From Methylomonas sp. (GTDB taxonomy: Bacteria; Pseudomonadota; Gammaproteobacteria; Methylococcales; Methylomonadaceae), in assembly GCA_028688235.1 (NCBI GenBank), contig JAQTYP010000027.1, forward strand, positions 1 through 14,372: 14,372 bases of DNA, written 5' to 3'. The notes beneath the pieces are model-generated. The model saw nothing but the letters and a program-made list of their open reading frames with translations, was not told where the DNA came from and made no database searches. The position numbers and the translations under genes were made by a program. Position 1 is the first letter of the stretch. Each line of letters opens with the position of its first letter. Positions 7,037 to 14,073 of the stretch are shown piece after piece.

Positions 7037-7073
7037 CCGCCGGCAAAGCAGCGGATCGTTGCTTTGCCGGTGG
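7037..7073 (-). terminator. Strong hairpin downstream of second LamG PEP-CTERM gene
   Basis: CCGCCGGCAAAGCA (7037-7050) pairs with TGCTTTGCCGGTGG (7060-7073) over 14 positions with one mismatch and a nine-base loop. It sits about 20 bases beyond the stop codon at 7095-7097. Only TTCTT follows on the transcribed strand, so it could stop transcription or protect the mRNA 3' end. The paralogous position in copy 1 carries a shorter hairpin (4362-4398). Confidence 0.5.
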
Positions 7074-7094
7074 ACGACTCCGCTAGGAATAGCC

Positions 7095-7826
7095 TTAAGC
7101 CGCGCGGCGCTTGCCTAGCAAGCCCATTCCGGCCAGAGCGGAACCCAACAGCCAGAAGGCGCCGGGAAGGGGGACGGCGTTGATATTCGCCACTTCGGTG
7201 GCGCTCAAGGCGCCGTCCCAGATGCGTAGGGAATTGACCGTGCCGGGTCCCGGGTGGTAATCCCCTCCCCATGGATCGTCTTCAAAGAAATGCATGACCT
7301 TATGTTCGGAGCTAAACACGGCATAGGATTGATTGTCGATAAACGATCCTGCCTTTTTACCATCAACATAGAGGCTAAACTCCTTGGTATTCCCGTCCCT
7401 GGTAAAGACCATTTCGGTGTCGGTATTTAATTCTATGCGTCCGTTGCTAGCGCCATAAGACAAACCGGAACTGGGATAGAAAAAAACAGTACCGTAAGAA
7501 GTAACGAGGCCATAATTTGTGCTGAAATTTTTGAAATCCACGTATTTTTGCGTACCGTAGGTGCCGTACGTAGAGCGGTTGAAATTCATGGCGATCGAGT
7601 AAGAGCCCCCATCCATCAGCCCGTCCGATAGCGTCAGGCCATGATTATTGTCAAAGGCATAACTACCGGTTCCCAGCGTGCCGCCGTCGGCCACCAGCGC
7701 CGGGCCGCCCAGCGAGTCTTCCAGATTGCCGTTGAATTGATAGTCGTGAAGCAATACCGCCGCGTTGGCGCTGGTCGCGCAAGACAGCAGCAAGACGAGT
7801 GCGGAAGTTGTGCGGGTGTGAATCAT
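7095..7826 (-). CDS. LamG/concanavalin-like PEP-CTERM protein, copy 2
   Basis: This 243-residue paralogue of the gene at 4419-5144 starts at the ATG at 7826, with CGGAG five bases upstream. The signal peptide differs from copy 1 by one residue (V for I at position 11), and the PEP-CTERM tail (VPLPGAFWLLGSALAGMGLL, then GKRRAA) also by one. The jelly-roll core keeps LLHDYQFNGNLEDSLGG, MVFTRDGNTKEF, YVDGKK and SLRIWDGALSATEV. The divergent part is residues about 87-133, where copy 1 reads YGANHTQKIVDFKNFSSD and copy 2 reads YGTYGTQKYVDFKNFSTN, followed by a quite different VFFYPSSGLSYGASNGR segment two residues longer. Both copies should be exported and processed by an exosortase encoded elsewhere. 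Duplication followed by divergence in a possible binding face is inference. Confidence 0.92.
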   Translation of the reverse strand: MIHTRTTSALVLLLSCATSANAAVLLHDYQFNGNLEDSLGGPALVADGGTLGTGSYAFDNNHGLTLSDGLMDGGSYSIAMNFNRSTYGTYGTQKYVDFKNFSTNYGLVTSYGTVFFYPSSGLSYGASNGRIELNTDTEMVFTRDGNTKEFSLYVDGKKAGSFIDNQSYAVFSSEHKVMHFFEDDPWGGDYHPGPGTVNSLRIWDGALSATEVANINAVPLPGAFWLLGSALAGMGLLGKRRAA

Positions 7827-8030
7827 AATTTCTCCGTGTGCTTTATCAAAAAATGGAATTCGCAAATCCGATTTCGCCCTGTTTATTTCGAACTGTCGGT
7901 TCGAAAGCGGATGCCAATCCATGCATGGCGGATATTGTCGCTAAAGAAAGATAAGCCTGGCATCGCCCGAAATTGTCCCAAAAGAGCCATACGGGCAGAA
8001 GAAATGGGCCATGAGGTGATTATTGGGATT
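7827..8030 (-). promoter_or_regulatory. Conserved leader of LamG PEP-CTERM gene, copy 2
   Basis: This region matches 5145-5345 closely, including the ribosome site, the hairpin (7887-7905) and the stretch at about 7925-8000. Similarity stops near 8030, resumes briefly at AAAACTTTCC (about 8072-8081), and a roughly 45-bp piece present here is missing from copy 1. The upstream frame that is open in copy 1 is not in frame with this gene, so the leader is unlikely to be translated as part of it. The rest of 8031-8260 shows no gene or clear signal. Confidence 0.6.
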
Positions 8031-8260
8031 TCGGCGGAAATAATGGGCGCCGAGTAGCAGTGTTTGTTTGCAAAACTTTCCGAGGTCCTGGGGAAAAGAA
8101 CGTTGAAAAGTTTGTTCAATGTGCGATTTCTGGCGGAGAACCCTGTAGTGACAGACTGGGGCTAAGCAGGTTTATTGACCGATGATTGGAAGAATTCTCA
8201 GGGAATGTCATGAGAAGCAGTGGTCTTGGTGCCACATTTGAACTCGCGCCGCCGGTCATC

Positions 8261-8432
8261 GGGACACTTAGGATATGGGGGCAAATAACTTACCGAAAAT
8301 GGATGAACGGAACTGGGCGAATTCGCTACGCGCTCTTACGGGTCATTCGCCCTGTGAAAGCAATACGTGGCGAATGAATTCACCCCTACAAAACATTCGA
8401 AAATCGAGAAGCTATTTTTGACGGAATCCTTA
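8261..8432 (+). repeat. Intergenic repeat, copy B, interrupted by a 97-bp insertion
   Basis: The left part 8261-8300 (GGGACACTTAGGATATGG...) and right part 8398-8432 together match copy A (151-219). They are separated by 8301-8397, and the 7-bp sequence CGAAAAT appears on both sides (8294-8300 and 8398-8404), as expected for a target duplication. The inserted stretch holds an imperfect palindrome (GGGCGAATTC ... GAATTCACCC), similar in style to the palindromes inside the element at 6362-6474. No gene is credible here; a 63-codon frame at 8186-8377 simply runs through the repeat. Beyond it, 8433-8575 has only a small hairpin (8449-8467). Confidence 0.6.
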
Positions 8433-8575
8433 ATGCGTAAATGCCGTCAACGCCAGCCGACGGCGTTTGTCGTGCCTCCTGGCGAGAGACTTTGCCATTG
8501 GAGGTAATCTAATTGAATGCCCCGCTTGCCGTGAAACTTTCGAATAAGCCACCTTCCATGGGATTTGAAAGCGAG

Positions 8576-9850
8576 CTACCTAAGTCCAGCGAGGTTCTCG
8601 GCGCCGGCTCGTTCGAGCAGCGCCCCGGCTTCGCATAAGTCGACCGTATCGAAGCCTTCGCTAAACCAGTCGTAAATCTCGCTCAGCAGTTTTAAGGCGT
8701 CGTCCTTGCGGCCCAGGTTTTGCCACAGCCTTGCCAAGCCTACAGCCGCTCGTAACTCCAGAGACTTGGCCCCTTGAGCGCGGGCGACCGCCAGAGCCTT
8801 CAGAAAACAGGCCACGGCCTCTTCAGCGGCAGCACCTGCCGTCAGCAGCAACTCGCCCCGCAGGCGGTGGACTTCGGCTTCGTAGCGGCGCTCGCCGTAA
8901 AGCTCGGTTTTGGCGAGGGCTTCGTCCAAGGTTTTCAGCCCCTCTTCGACTCGTCCCGCTTGAGCGTAAGCTTCGCCGAGGAGGGTCAGGTAGCGCGGTT
9001 CAATCCACCGGGAGCCGGTTGCGCGCCAGGTCGCCAGTCCTTGTTGGATCAGGAAAATACCGTCCTCGGCTTGTCCGAGCATCGCGGTTGCCCAGCCGCG
9101 CATGACGGCGGCAATGGCCTGCCACAACAGGAAACTGTGTTCCTCCGCCAATCGCTCCAAGGCTTCGCAAGCTTCCAATACTTTGGTTGGTTCCCGGCGG
9201 TCCACGTGCCGCCAGGCGACTGCGCTCAAGGCAATGGCTAGGCTGAAGGGATGGCCGAGATCCTCGGCCAATGCCAGCGCATCATCGAAGACAGTCATCG
9301 CTTGTTCGGGAAAGCCCTTCAGCCACAGAACCAGTCCCAGGCAATAGCGCACGCAGACCCCGGGATCCTGAGTATAGAGTCGAAACAAGGTACCGTGGCT
9401 GTTCGGATCGTAAAGCGCCAGGCATTGCCGGGCATGGACCAGGGCAAGATCGAATTCGCCACGGTTCATGTAGGTCGTGCCTAGTGCAAAATGGGCGCCA
9501 ATCAACCCTGAAATATCGGCCGATTGTTCGGCCTCGGCCTGCATTTGGCGAGCATAGTCCAGGCCGAGGTCGAGGTTGGAACGGACATAGTGAAAGGCCC
9601 ACAGGCCCCATAGTACGCGCAGAAGGCGCGGCGTGTCGCCGAGCTGATTTACCAAGCCGAGCGCGCGCTGGTAGATGGCCTCGAGATCGTCCACGCCGTA
9701 ACCTTGGATGGCCTGCATAATCATGGCGTACAGGGTGTTCAGGTCCGTTCCATAGCGGGCGTATTCAGGAGAACCTGCCAGCTTGTCCTCCAGCAAGGCC
9801 AGTCCTTGCCTGAGTAGTTGTGCCGCCTCGTGTAGCGCATGCCGAGCCAC
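8576..9850 (-). CDS. TPR-like C-terminal part of split ATPase regulator
   Basis: This open frame continues the winged-helix ATPase gene in exactly the same reading frame after a TAA at 9869-9871. The first possible start is a GTG at 9850, with no clear ribosome site, so it may not be translated independently. The product (424 residues from the GTG) is almost entirely helical repeats: HALHEAAQLLRQGLALLEDK, LIGAHFALGTTYMNRGEFDL, and a closing block with YEAEVHRLRGELLL, AVACFLKALAVARAQGAKSL, ELRAAVGLARLW and IYDWFSEGFDTVDL. That closing block is the usual tail of predicted-ATPase/TPR regulators and likely senses a ligand or partner. With the upstream part, the intact protein would have 964 residues. 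It ends with TAG at 8576-8578. Confidence 0.8.
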   Translation of the reverse strand: MARHALHEAAQLLRQGLALLEDKLAGSPEYARYGTDLNTLYAMIMQAIQGYGVDDLEAIYQRALGLVNQLGDTPRLLRVLWGLWAFHYVRSNLDLGLDYARQMQAEAEQSADISGLIGAHFALGTTYMNRGEFDLALVHARQCLALYDPNSHGTLFRLYTQDPGVCVRYCLGLVLWLKGFPEQAMTVFDDALALAEDLGHPFSLAIALSAVAWRHVDRREPTKVLEACEALERLAEEHSFLLWQAIAAVMRGWATAMLGQAEDGIFLIQQGLATWRATGSRWIEPRYLTLLGEAYAQAGRVEEGLKTLDEALAKTELYGERRYEAEVHRLRGELLLTAGAAAEEAVACFLKALAVARAQGAKSLELRAAVGLARLWQNLGRKDDALKLLSEIYDWFSEGFDTVDLCEAGALLERAGAENLAGLR

Positions 9851-9868
9851 GGCATTGCCTGCGGCCAG

Positions 9869-11470
9869 TTACAAGTATTTGACGGCCTTTTCCCAGTCGC
9901 GTCCCCGTTCGAAGTGCAGTGCGAGTTCCGTGGCCAGTTCCTCCGGGTGCTTGCGCGCCGACTCCAACCACTCGCCGACACGTAAATGCAAGCCCGCGCG
10001 CTGCAGGGGGGATAGATGGTCGTAGGCGAATTTCTGGTAGAAGGCGTGTCGAAAGCCGTAGTCGCTCAACGCACCGGAGGGTTGGATGAAGTGCTTGAGG
10101 CGCGCCAGATTTTCACAGCACGCCTCGACTTCGACACTATCCGCCGCCAGCGCCGCGGCCACCGTTTCCGCCGAGAAGTTCATGCCGATCACGCTGGCGG
10201 CTGCCAGCGTATGCCGGTAATCGTCCGGCAGTCGCTCGAATTGGCGCGCCAATAGTTGTTGCACGCCCTCTGGCAGTGCCGAAGCCTGCATCGCCGCGTC
10301 CCGGTCAGGGGCTTGCTCGGCCTTTACGGTTTCGATCAATTGCACCAGGAAAAATGGCAGGCCGCCGGTTCGGCGATGCAGCGCGCGCGCCCAATCGGCG
10401 GCTTGGTCGCGGTCCGTAAAGACTTGTGAGAGATATTCGCCTATGGCGGCCTCCGACAGCGGTTCCAGCGCAATTTCCGTGCAAAGCCCTTGTATCTGCA
10501 ATTCCCTAAGCAGGTGTTTCAAGTCGTGACCTGTGAGCATGACGTCGCCGGGACGGTAGCTGCCGAGGATCAGCCAGCGCGCCGTTTGCTTGCGCCTCGC
10601 CAGATAGGCCAGAAGATCCAGCGTGGCATAGTCGCTCCAGTGCAGGTCTTCCAGAATCAGGATCAGAGTCTGCTCCGCGCTGCATCGTTCCAGAAATTCG
10701 CCGAACTCTCTGAGCATGCGCATCTGCGTGGAACTGGTCATGACCTGCTGCAACAGTGCTTGATCGGTTTCGTTCAGATACCAGGGCAATTGTGCCAGCC
10801 AGGTGGGGGCGACCTGGCGTAGCAGCGCGGACAGACGGGCTTCGTCTTGACGCACCAAGTCGTTGAGTGCTTCCAGGACCGGAAGGTAAGGCTCGCCCTG
10901 GCCGTATTGCTCCACGCACTGGCCGCGGCCCGTCAGTACCCGAAAGGTGGCCGATTGCAAGAAGGCCTCGATCAGCGCGGTCTTGCCTATGCCCGGCTCG
11001 CCGGTCACGAAGGCCAATTGAGGCTTGCCCTGCGCGGCTTTTTCCATGAGACTGCCGAGTTCGGCCAGCGATTTTTCCCGACCAACCAGGCCGGACGGCC
11101 CAGCCAAGGTGGGAACAGCCGCCGTGCTAGCCGATTCAGGGGCCGCGGTGTCGTAGGTTTTCACCTCGGCGATGAAGCGGTAGCCCAAGCGGTGCACGGT
11201 CTCGATGTAGCGGGGCTTTTTCGGATCGTCGTCCAGTGCTTGTCTGAGCGTGTTGATGGTGTTTTTCAGCACGCCCTGGCTGACGAAGCGATGGCCCCAG
11301 ACGGCGTCCAACAAGTCGTCCTTACCGACCAAGTGGCCGCGATGCTCGATTAGGTAAATCAGCGCCGCTAGCGCCTTGGGAGGCAGAGGCACGGTGTTCC
11401 CGCCTTTCAACAGCCGGGCATCAGCCGGATTGAAACTGTAGCCGTCGAAGTGAAGCGAATCAGTATCCAT
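9869..11470 (-). CDS. Winged-helix ATPase transcriptional regulator, N-terminal part
   Basis: This is a predicted transcriptional regulator with an OmpR/CadC-type winged helix fused to an AAA-type ATPase. The chosen start is the ATG at 11470, with GGGGAG seven bases upstream; a TTG at 11485 is less likely. The 533 residues contain a DNA-binding domain at about 1-105 (LPPKALAALIYLIEHRGHLV, then VHRLGYRFIAEV), a linker, LVGRE at 128-132, Walker A GEPGIGKT at 157-164, and Walker B LILILEDLHWSD at about 269-280. The frame then stops at TAA (9869-9871) right after GRDWEKAVKYL, where relatives continue into TPR repeats. The next codons in the same frame (LAAGNAVARHALHE) continue the protein naturally. 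A CAA-to-TAA change is the simplest explanation. It is divergent from the PEP-CTERM gene at 11875, a common arrangement for a local regulator. Confidence 0.88.
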   Translation of the reverse strand: MDTDSLHFDGYSFNPADARLLKGGNTVPLPPKALAALIYLIEHRGHLVGKDDLLDAVWGHRFVSQGVLKNTINTLRQALDDDPKKPRYIETVHRLGYRFIAEVKTYDTAAPESASTAAVPTLAGPSGLVGREKSLAELGSLMEKAAQGKPQLAFVTGEPGIGKTALIEAFLQSATFRVLTGRGQCVEQYGQGEPYLPVLEALNDLVRQDEARLSALLRQVAPTWLAQLPWYLNETDQALLQQVMTSSTQMRMLREFGEFLERCSAEQTLILILEDLHWSDYATLDLLAYLARRKQTARWLILGSYRPGDVMLTGHDLKHLLRELQIQGLCTEIALEPLSEAAIGEYLSQVFTDRDQAADWARALHRRTGGLPFFLVQLIETVKAEQAPDRDAAMQASALPEGVQQLLARQFERLPDDYRHTLAAASVIGMNFSAETVAAALAADSVEVEACCENLARLKHFIQPSGALSDYGFRHAFYQKFAYDHLSPLQRAGLHLRVGEWLESARKHPEELATELALHFERGRDWEKAVKYL

Positions 11471-11512
11471 AGCTCGACTCCCCAATCAAGCCTGGCTCAC
11501 AAAAACCCAAAA

Positions 11513-11540
11513 CGTGACCGAAACCGGACCTTTTCGTGAC
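11513..11540. promoter_or_regulatory. Direct repeat of CGTGAC upstream of the winged-helix regulator
   Basis: CGTGAC occurs at 11513-11518 and 11535-11540, 22 bp apart (about two helical turns), inside the 404-bp divergent intergenic region. Regulators with OmpR-type winged helices often bind direct repeats, so this is a candidate operator for autoregulation. Only the two short repeats are seen; binding is inference. Confidence 0.3.
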
Positions 11541-11643
11541 GACTTGTACCTGCATTTTTCCTAATCTGTGCATCGTTCCGAGCCCCGTGTCTCGATCCAA
11601 AATAAACATCCAAGCTACCTGCCTCTTAAGGAGAATAACAAAA

Positions 11644-11676
11644 ATGCAAACGGGTACGCACGCTCTTTTCCGGTAG
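11644..11676 (+). other. Ten-codon ORF with good ribosome site (possible leader or remnant)
   Basis: AAGGAG (11628-11633) stands ten bases before an ATG at 11644, opening a frame for MQTGTHALFR followed by TAG. The layout resembles the start of the PEP-CTERM genes here, which use AAGGAG or similar sites. It could be a leader peptide, the relic of a lost gene, or chance. A longer overlapping frame (11568-11756) is not convincing. Confidence 0.2.
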
Positions 11677-11809
11677 GCCCTGGATACAAGGCTTCCGGCA
11701 GGATTGATGTAACGACCTTACACGATTCGTTTGGCTTTGCCGGGGCAGCGGCCTGAATGCTTGGGGGAGATTGGTTAACCGAGAATCCAATGATAGGGCG
11801 ACAAATCAG

Positions 11810-11822
11810 CCTCGAGTCGAGG
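11810..11822. promoter_or_regulatory. Perfect 13-bp palindrome upstream of fourth PEP-CTERM gene
   Basis: CCTCGA (11810-11815), one central G, then TCGAGG (11817-11822). It lies about 50 bases before the start codon at 11875, where an operator or 5' UTR hairpin could sit. No matching site was seen elsewhere in the window. Confidence 0.3.
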
Positions 11823-11874
11823 AGCCACGAATTTCTATCATCGCTATATATTTAATAAACCTAAGGAAAATGAA

Positions 11875-12609
11875 ATGAAAACATCCCAACTTGCCGTCAT
11901 GATCCTTGCCGCGCAAGCAATCACTACCACCGCGTCGGCGTCGGTAGTATTACCTGGCGGAACGCTGGCAGACCTTGCCATTGCCGGTACAACCAGCATT
12001 TATCATGTGTTTGGTCATGCTGGAAATCCCGGTGGTGATTTCGGTTCGGATACACCGGCCATCCGGATTGATTTTAACGCGGGTGCAAATAATGTTTTTT
12101 CAATTTCCGCCACCGGACTAGTCGGATGCTGCTCGGATAGCCCAAATATCAAACCCGATGGAGGAAACTCAGCGACAAACATCAGCGGTACAAACGGTTT
12201 GTCCGGAATTTTAGGTAACTCTCAAATCGCATTGGTGGGTGTTTTTACGTCGGAAAATGATCCAATCGGTTCGGTCGCACCTGCATCCCTCAACTTCGAC
12301 GCAAACAATCCAACATCGCTGTCACCGTTGCTCGCTCAGGTGTTTTATATCGGCGATGGAAAATCAGGCAAGAATAATCCAGGCGGAACCGCGTTGACAT
12401 TTACCGCGCCAACGAATGCAAGCCGGCTATATCTGGGGCTTGCCGATGGCTGGGCGTTCAATGGTTTGCCAGGCTATTTCGGCGACAATCGCGGTGCCTT
12501 CACGGCGAATGTCAGTCTGGCGCCCGTACCATTACCAAGCGCTCTTCCATTGATGCTGGCGGGTTTAGGAGCGCTAGGCCTGGCATCCCGCCGCAAGCAA
12601 GAGGTGTAA
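11875..12609 (+). CDS. PEP-CTERM protein with LecA-like/jelly-roll features
   Basis: This 244-residue exported protein starts at the ATG at 11875, with AAGGA seven bases upstream. Signal peptide about residues 1-22 (MKTSQLAVMILAAQAITTTA, cleavage near ASA). The body is rich in Gly, Asn, Ser and Thr. It includes an adjacent cysteine pair at 85-86 (GLVGCCSDSP), AQVFYIGDGKSG near 154-165, and a block at 184-213 (RLYLGLADGWAFNGLPGYFG, then DNRGAFTANV). That block resembles the calcium-binding, lectin-like strands found in many PEP-CTERM proteins and in LecA-type domains; this is an impression from motif memory only. The sorting tail runs from about 218 (VPLPSALPLMLAGLGALGL, then ASRRKQEV). It is divergently oriented from the winged-helix regulator. 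Base composition is more AT-rich than in the LamG genes. Binding specificity is unknown. Confidence 0.9.
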   Translation: MKTSQLAVMILAAQAITTTASASVVLPGGTLADLAIAGTTSIYHVFGHAGNPGGDFGSDTPAIRIDFNAGANNVFSISATGLVGCCSDSPNIKPDGGNSATNISGTNGLSGILGNSQIALVGVFTSENDPIGSVAPASLNFDANNPTSLSPLLAQVFYIGDGKSGKNNPGGTALTFTAPTNASRLYLGLADGWAFNGLPGYFGDNRGAFTANVSLAPVPLPSALPLMLAGLGALGLASRRKQEV

Positions 12610-12810
12610 GTAATCGAGAACCGGTTCTTTCCCGTGAGTTGAAAAAATCATGGGCATGGCGCGAGTCGCTTAACCGGTGCGAAATGCCGTGGAGTTGCCC
12701 TCCTAACAGGTTGTTGATTTTCTATATTTGGCGCGTTAGGCGATCTAAACTAATTTGGTCCCGTCACTACTCACCCTGTTGAAATAAAGGTGTAGGTAAT
12801 TGACTTCAAA

Positions 12811-12868
12811 GGACGCATGAATACGTCCATCTAGCTCTCCGCAACATCCAGGTTGCGGAGGCCTTTTC
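12811..12868 (+). terminator. Rho-independent terminator, about 230 bp after the PEP-CTERM gene
   Basis: CTCCGCAAC (12837-12845) pairs perfectly with GTTGCGGAG (12852-12860) around a six-base loop and is followed by GCCTTTTC. A smaller hairpin GGACG/CGTCC (12811-12828) precedes it. It is far from the stop codon at 12609, so it ends either a long 3' UTR or a separate small transcript. The bases from 12610 to 12810 show no gene. Confidence 0.6.
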
Positions 12869-12921
12869 AATCAAGCAGTTACACCCGCTAAAATGAGGGT
12901 GTCGTAAAAGTCAAAACAGTT

Positions 12922-12959
12922 CCTTCTCCCTCCGTACCCACAGGGCATAAAGGAGAAGG
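12922..12959. repeat. GC-rich hairpin repeat, reverse-oriented copy
   Basis: CCTTCTCC (12922-12929) pairs with GGAGAAGG (12952-12959) and is followed by CTAGGATGAGGG. Read on the other strand this is CCCTCATCCTAGCC then CTTCTCC, a copy of the same module found at 6347-6509. It belongs to the repeat cluster filling 12890-13250. Confidence 0.5.
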
Positions 12960-13000
12960 CTAGGATGAGGGTATATAAATTAGATGTTTACATTATTTAT

Positions 13001-13202
13001 TCCCCTCACCCAATAGTGTTCGGCACGGCATTTGCCTGAACGTAAACCCAAATAACATAAGGATTTATTTGGAAACGCTCGTAATTGGTGCACATTTTTT
13101 TATTTGCACTATTGTAGAAAACAGCGAGAAACCAAACACATAGAAATGTTAGGCAAAAAACGAGCCGAACACTATTGGCCCTCTCCCGCGAGGAGAGGGA
13201 GC
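13001..13202. mobile_element. Second MITE-like element inserted in the same GC-rich module
   Basis: The element is 13011-13177 (167 bp). Its ends have a perfect 14-bp inverted repeat CAATAGTGTTCGGC (13011-13024) and complement (13164-13177), extending to 27 bp with four mismatches. The flanks are CCCCTCACC on the left and GCCCTCTCCCGCGAGGAGAG (13178-13197) on the right, the two halves of the module also split at 6352-6484. No 10-bp duplication is visible. If the true ends are one step inside, a TA dinucleotide borders both sides, which would suit a mariner/IS630-type element. No coding capacity. Confidence 0.6.
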
Positions 13203-13269
13203 TTTTGCGACGACCTCAAAATAGTAAGGGGCGAGAAGATACTTAGCCCTTAAACATTCAACATGGCTT

Positions 13270-14073
13270 ATGAAATTCGAATTAGATAGATACCTGAACA
13301 GAATAAAGATTAACGAACCCAAACCTAGCGTGGAAGGATTGGCAAAAATACAGGCGGCACAGCTCAATGCGATTGCATTCGAAAATGTCGATTCTTTCTT
13401 GAGATCAATCCCCAACTTGGAGCCGTCGGCGTTAATCGAAAAAATTCTCGATAAGGGCCGTGGCGGTTACTGTTTTGAATTGAATGGTTTGTTGGGGCTG
13501 GCGTTACAGGAATTGGGTTTTGATGTCGAACCCATTTTGGCGAGGGTTAGGATGGGGCGTAGCGAAGGTGGTCCTCGCCATCATTTGGCTTATCTCGTCC
13601 AAGCAGGCGGTGAGCCATGGCTGGTGGATGCTGGATTCGGCGGCCCGGCCCCCTTGCAACCGCTACGTTTGGTCAATGATCAGGAGCAGCAACAGGGACA
13701 CGAAACATTCCGTATTCGGCATGAACCGAACAGCGGCGATAGGGTGGTCGAAAAACGCCTGAATGGCGACTGGTTTAGCTTATATAGCTTCGACAGAGCG
13801 ACTGTTCGAAGCTGCGATCTGGATGCCGCGAATATGCTGTGCTCCACCTGGAGTGAATCGCTGCTTGCCCAGAACCTGTTGCTCTGCCGCTATACCGAAC
13901 TTGGGCGTATTCAACTGTTCAATAATAGTTTTTCCGAATTCCGCGGCGATGATCAAATCTGCCGTTTAATCGAATCCGTCGAAGAGTTAAGTGCAATAAT
14001 TCGAGACAATTTTGGCCTCACCGTTTCGGATAGCGAATTATCCGGCATCGGCAACCGCTTGGGATTGACTTAG
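13270..14073 (+). CDS. nat: Arylamine N-acetyltransferase
   Basis: This enzyme moves an acetyl group from acetyl-CoA to arylamines, arylhydroxylamines or hydrazines via an acetyl-cysteine intermediate; it is cytoplasmic. The 267 residues match the usual bacterial length. The catalytic triad is visible: Cys68 in RGGYCFELN, His105 in GPRHHLAYLV, and Asp120 in WLVDAGFGG, spaced 37 and 15 residues apart as is typical. The family N-terminus is present (LDRYLNRI, LNAIAFENVD). The ATG at 13270 has no obvious ribosome site; an out-of-frame ATG lies seven bases earlier. Upstream is repeat DNA, so it appears to stand alone. The natural substrate cannot be told; roles range from detoxifying aromatic amines to amide formation in secondary metabolism. 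Confidence 0.95.
   Translation: MKFELDRYLNRIKINEPKPSVEGLAKIQAAQLNAIAFENVDSFLRSIPNLEPSALIEKILDKGRGGYCFELNGLLGLALQELGFDVEPILARVRMGRSEGGPRHHLAYLVQAGGEPWLVDAGFGGPAPLQPLRLVNDQEQQQGHETFRIRHEPNSGDRVVEKRLNGDWFSLYSFDRATVRSCDLDAANMLCSTWSESLLAQNLLLCRYTELGRIQLFNNSFSEFRGDDQICRLIESVEELSAIIRDNFGLTVSDSELSGIGNRLGLT

Noticed and set aside
8186..8377. 63-codon + strand open frame
   Set aside because: It runs straight through repeat copy B and its insertion, lacks a ribosome site and has no protein-like features.
11568..11756. 62-codon + strand open frame upstream of the fourth PEP-CTERM gene
   Set aside because: No ribosome site at its start, composition is not protein-like, and it overlaps a control region. 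The better-placed ATG at 11644 gives only ten codons.
12890..13210. CRISPR-like cluster of repeats
   Set aside because: The repeats are palindromic modules in opposite orientations with unequal spacing and no spacer units, so they are extragenic palindromes and an inserted element.
13149..13415. 88-codon minus-strand frame overlapping the acetyltransferase start
   Set aside because: It is antisense to the conserved N-terminus of the acetyltransferase and extends into repeat DNA.
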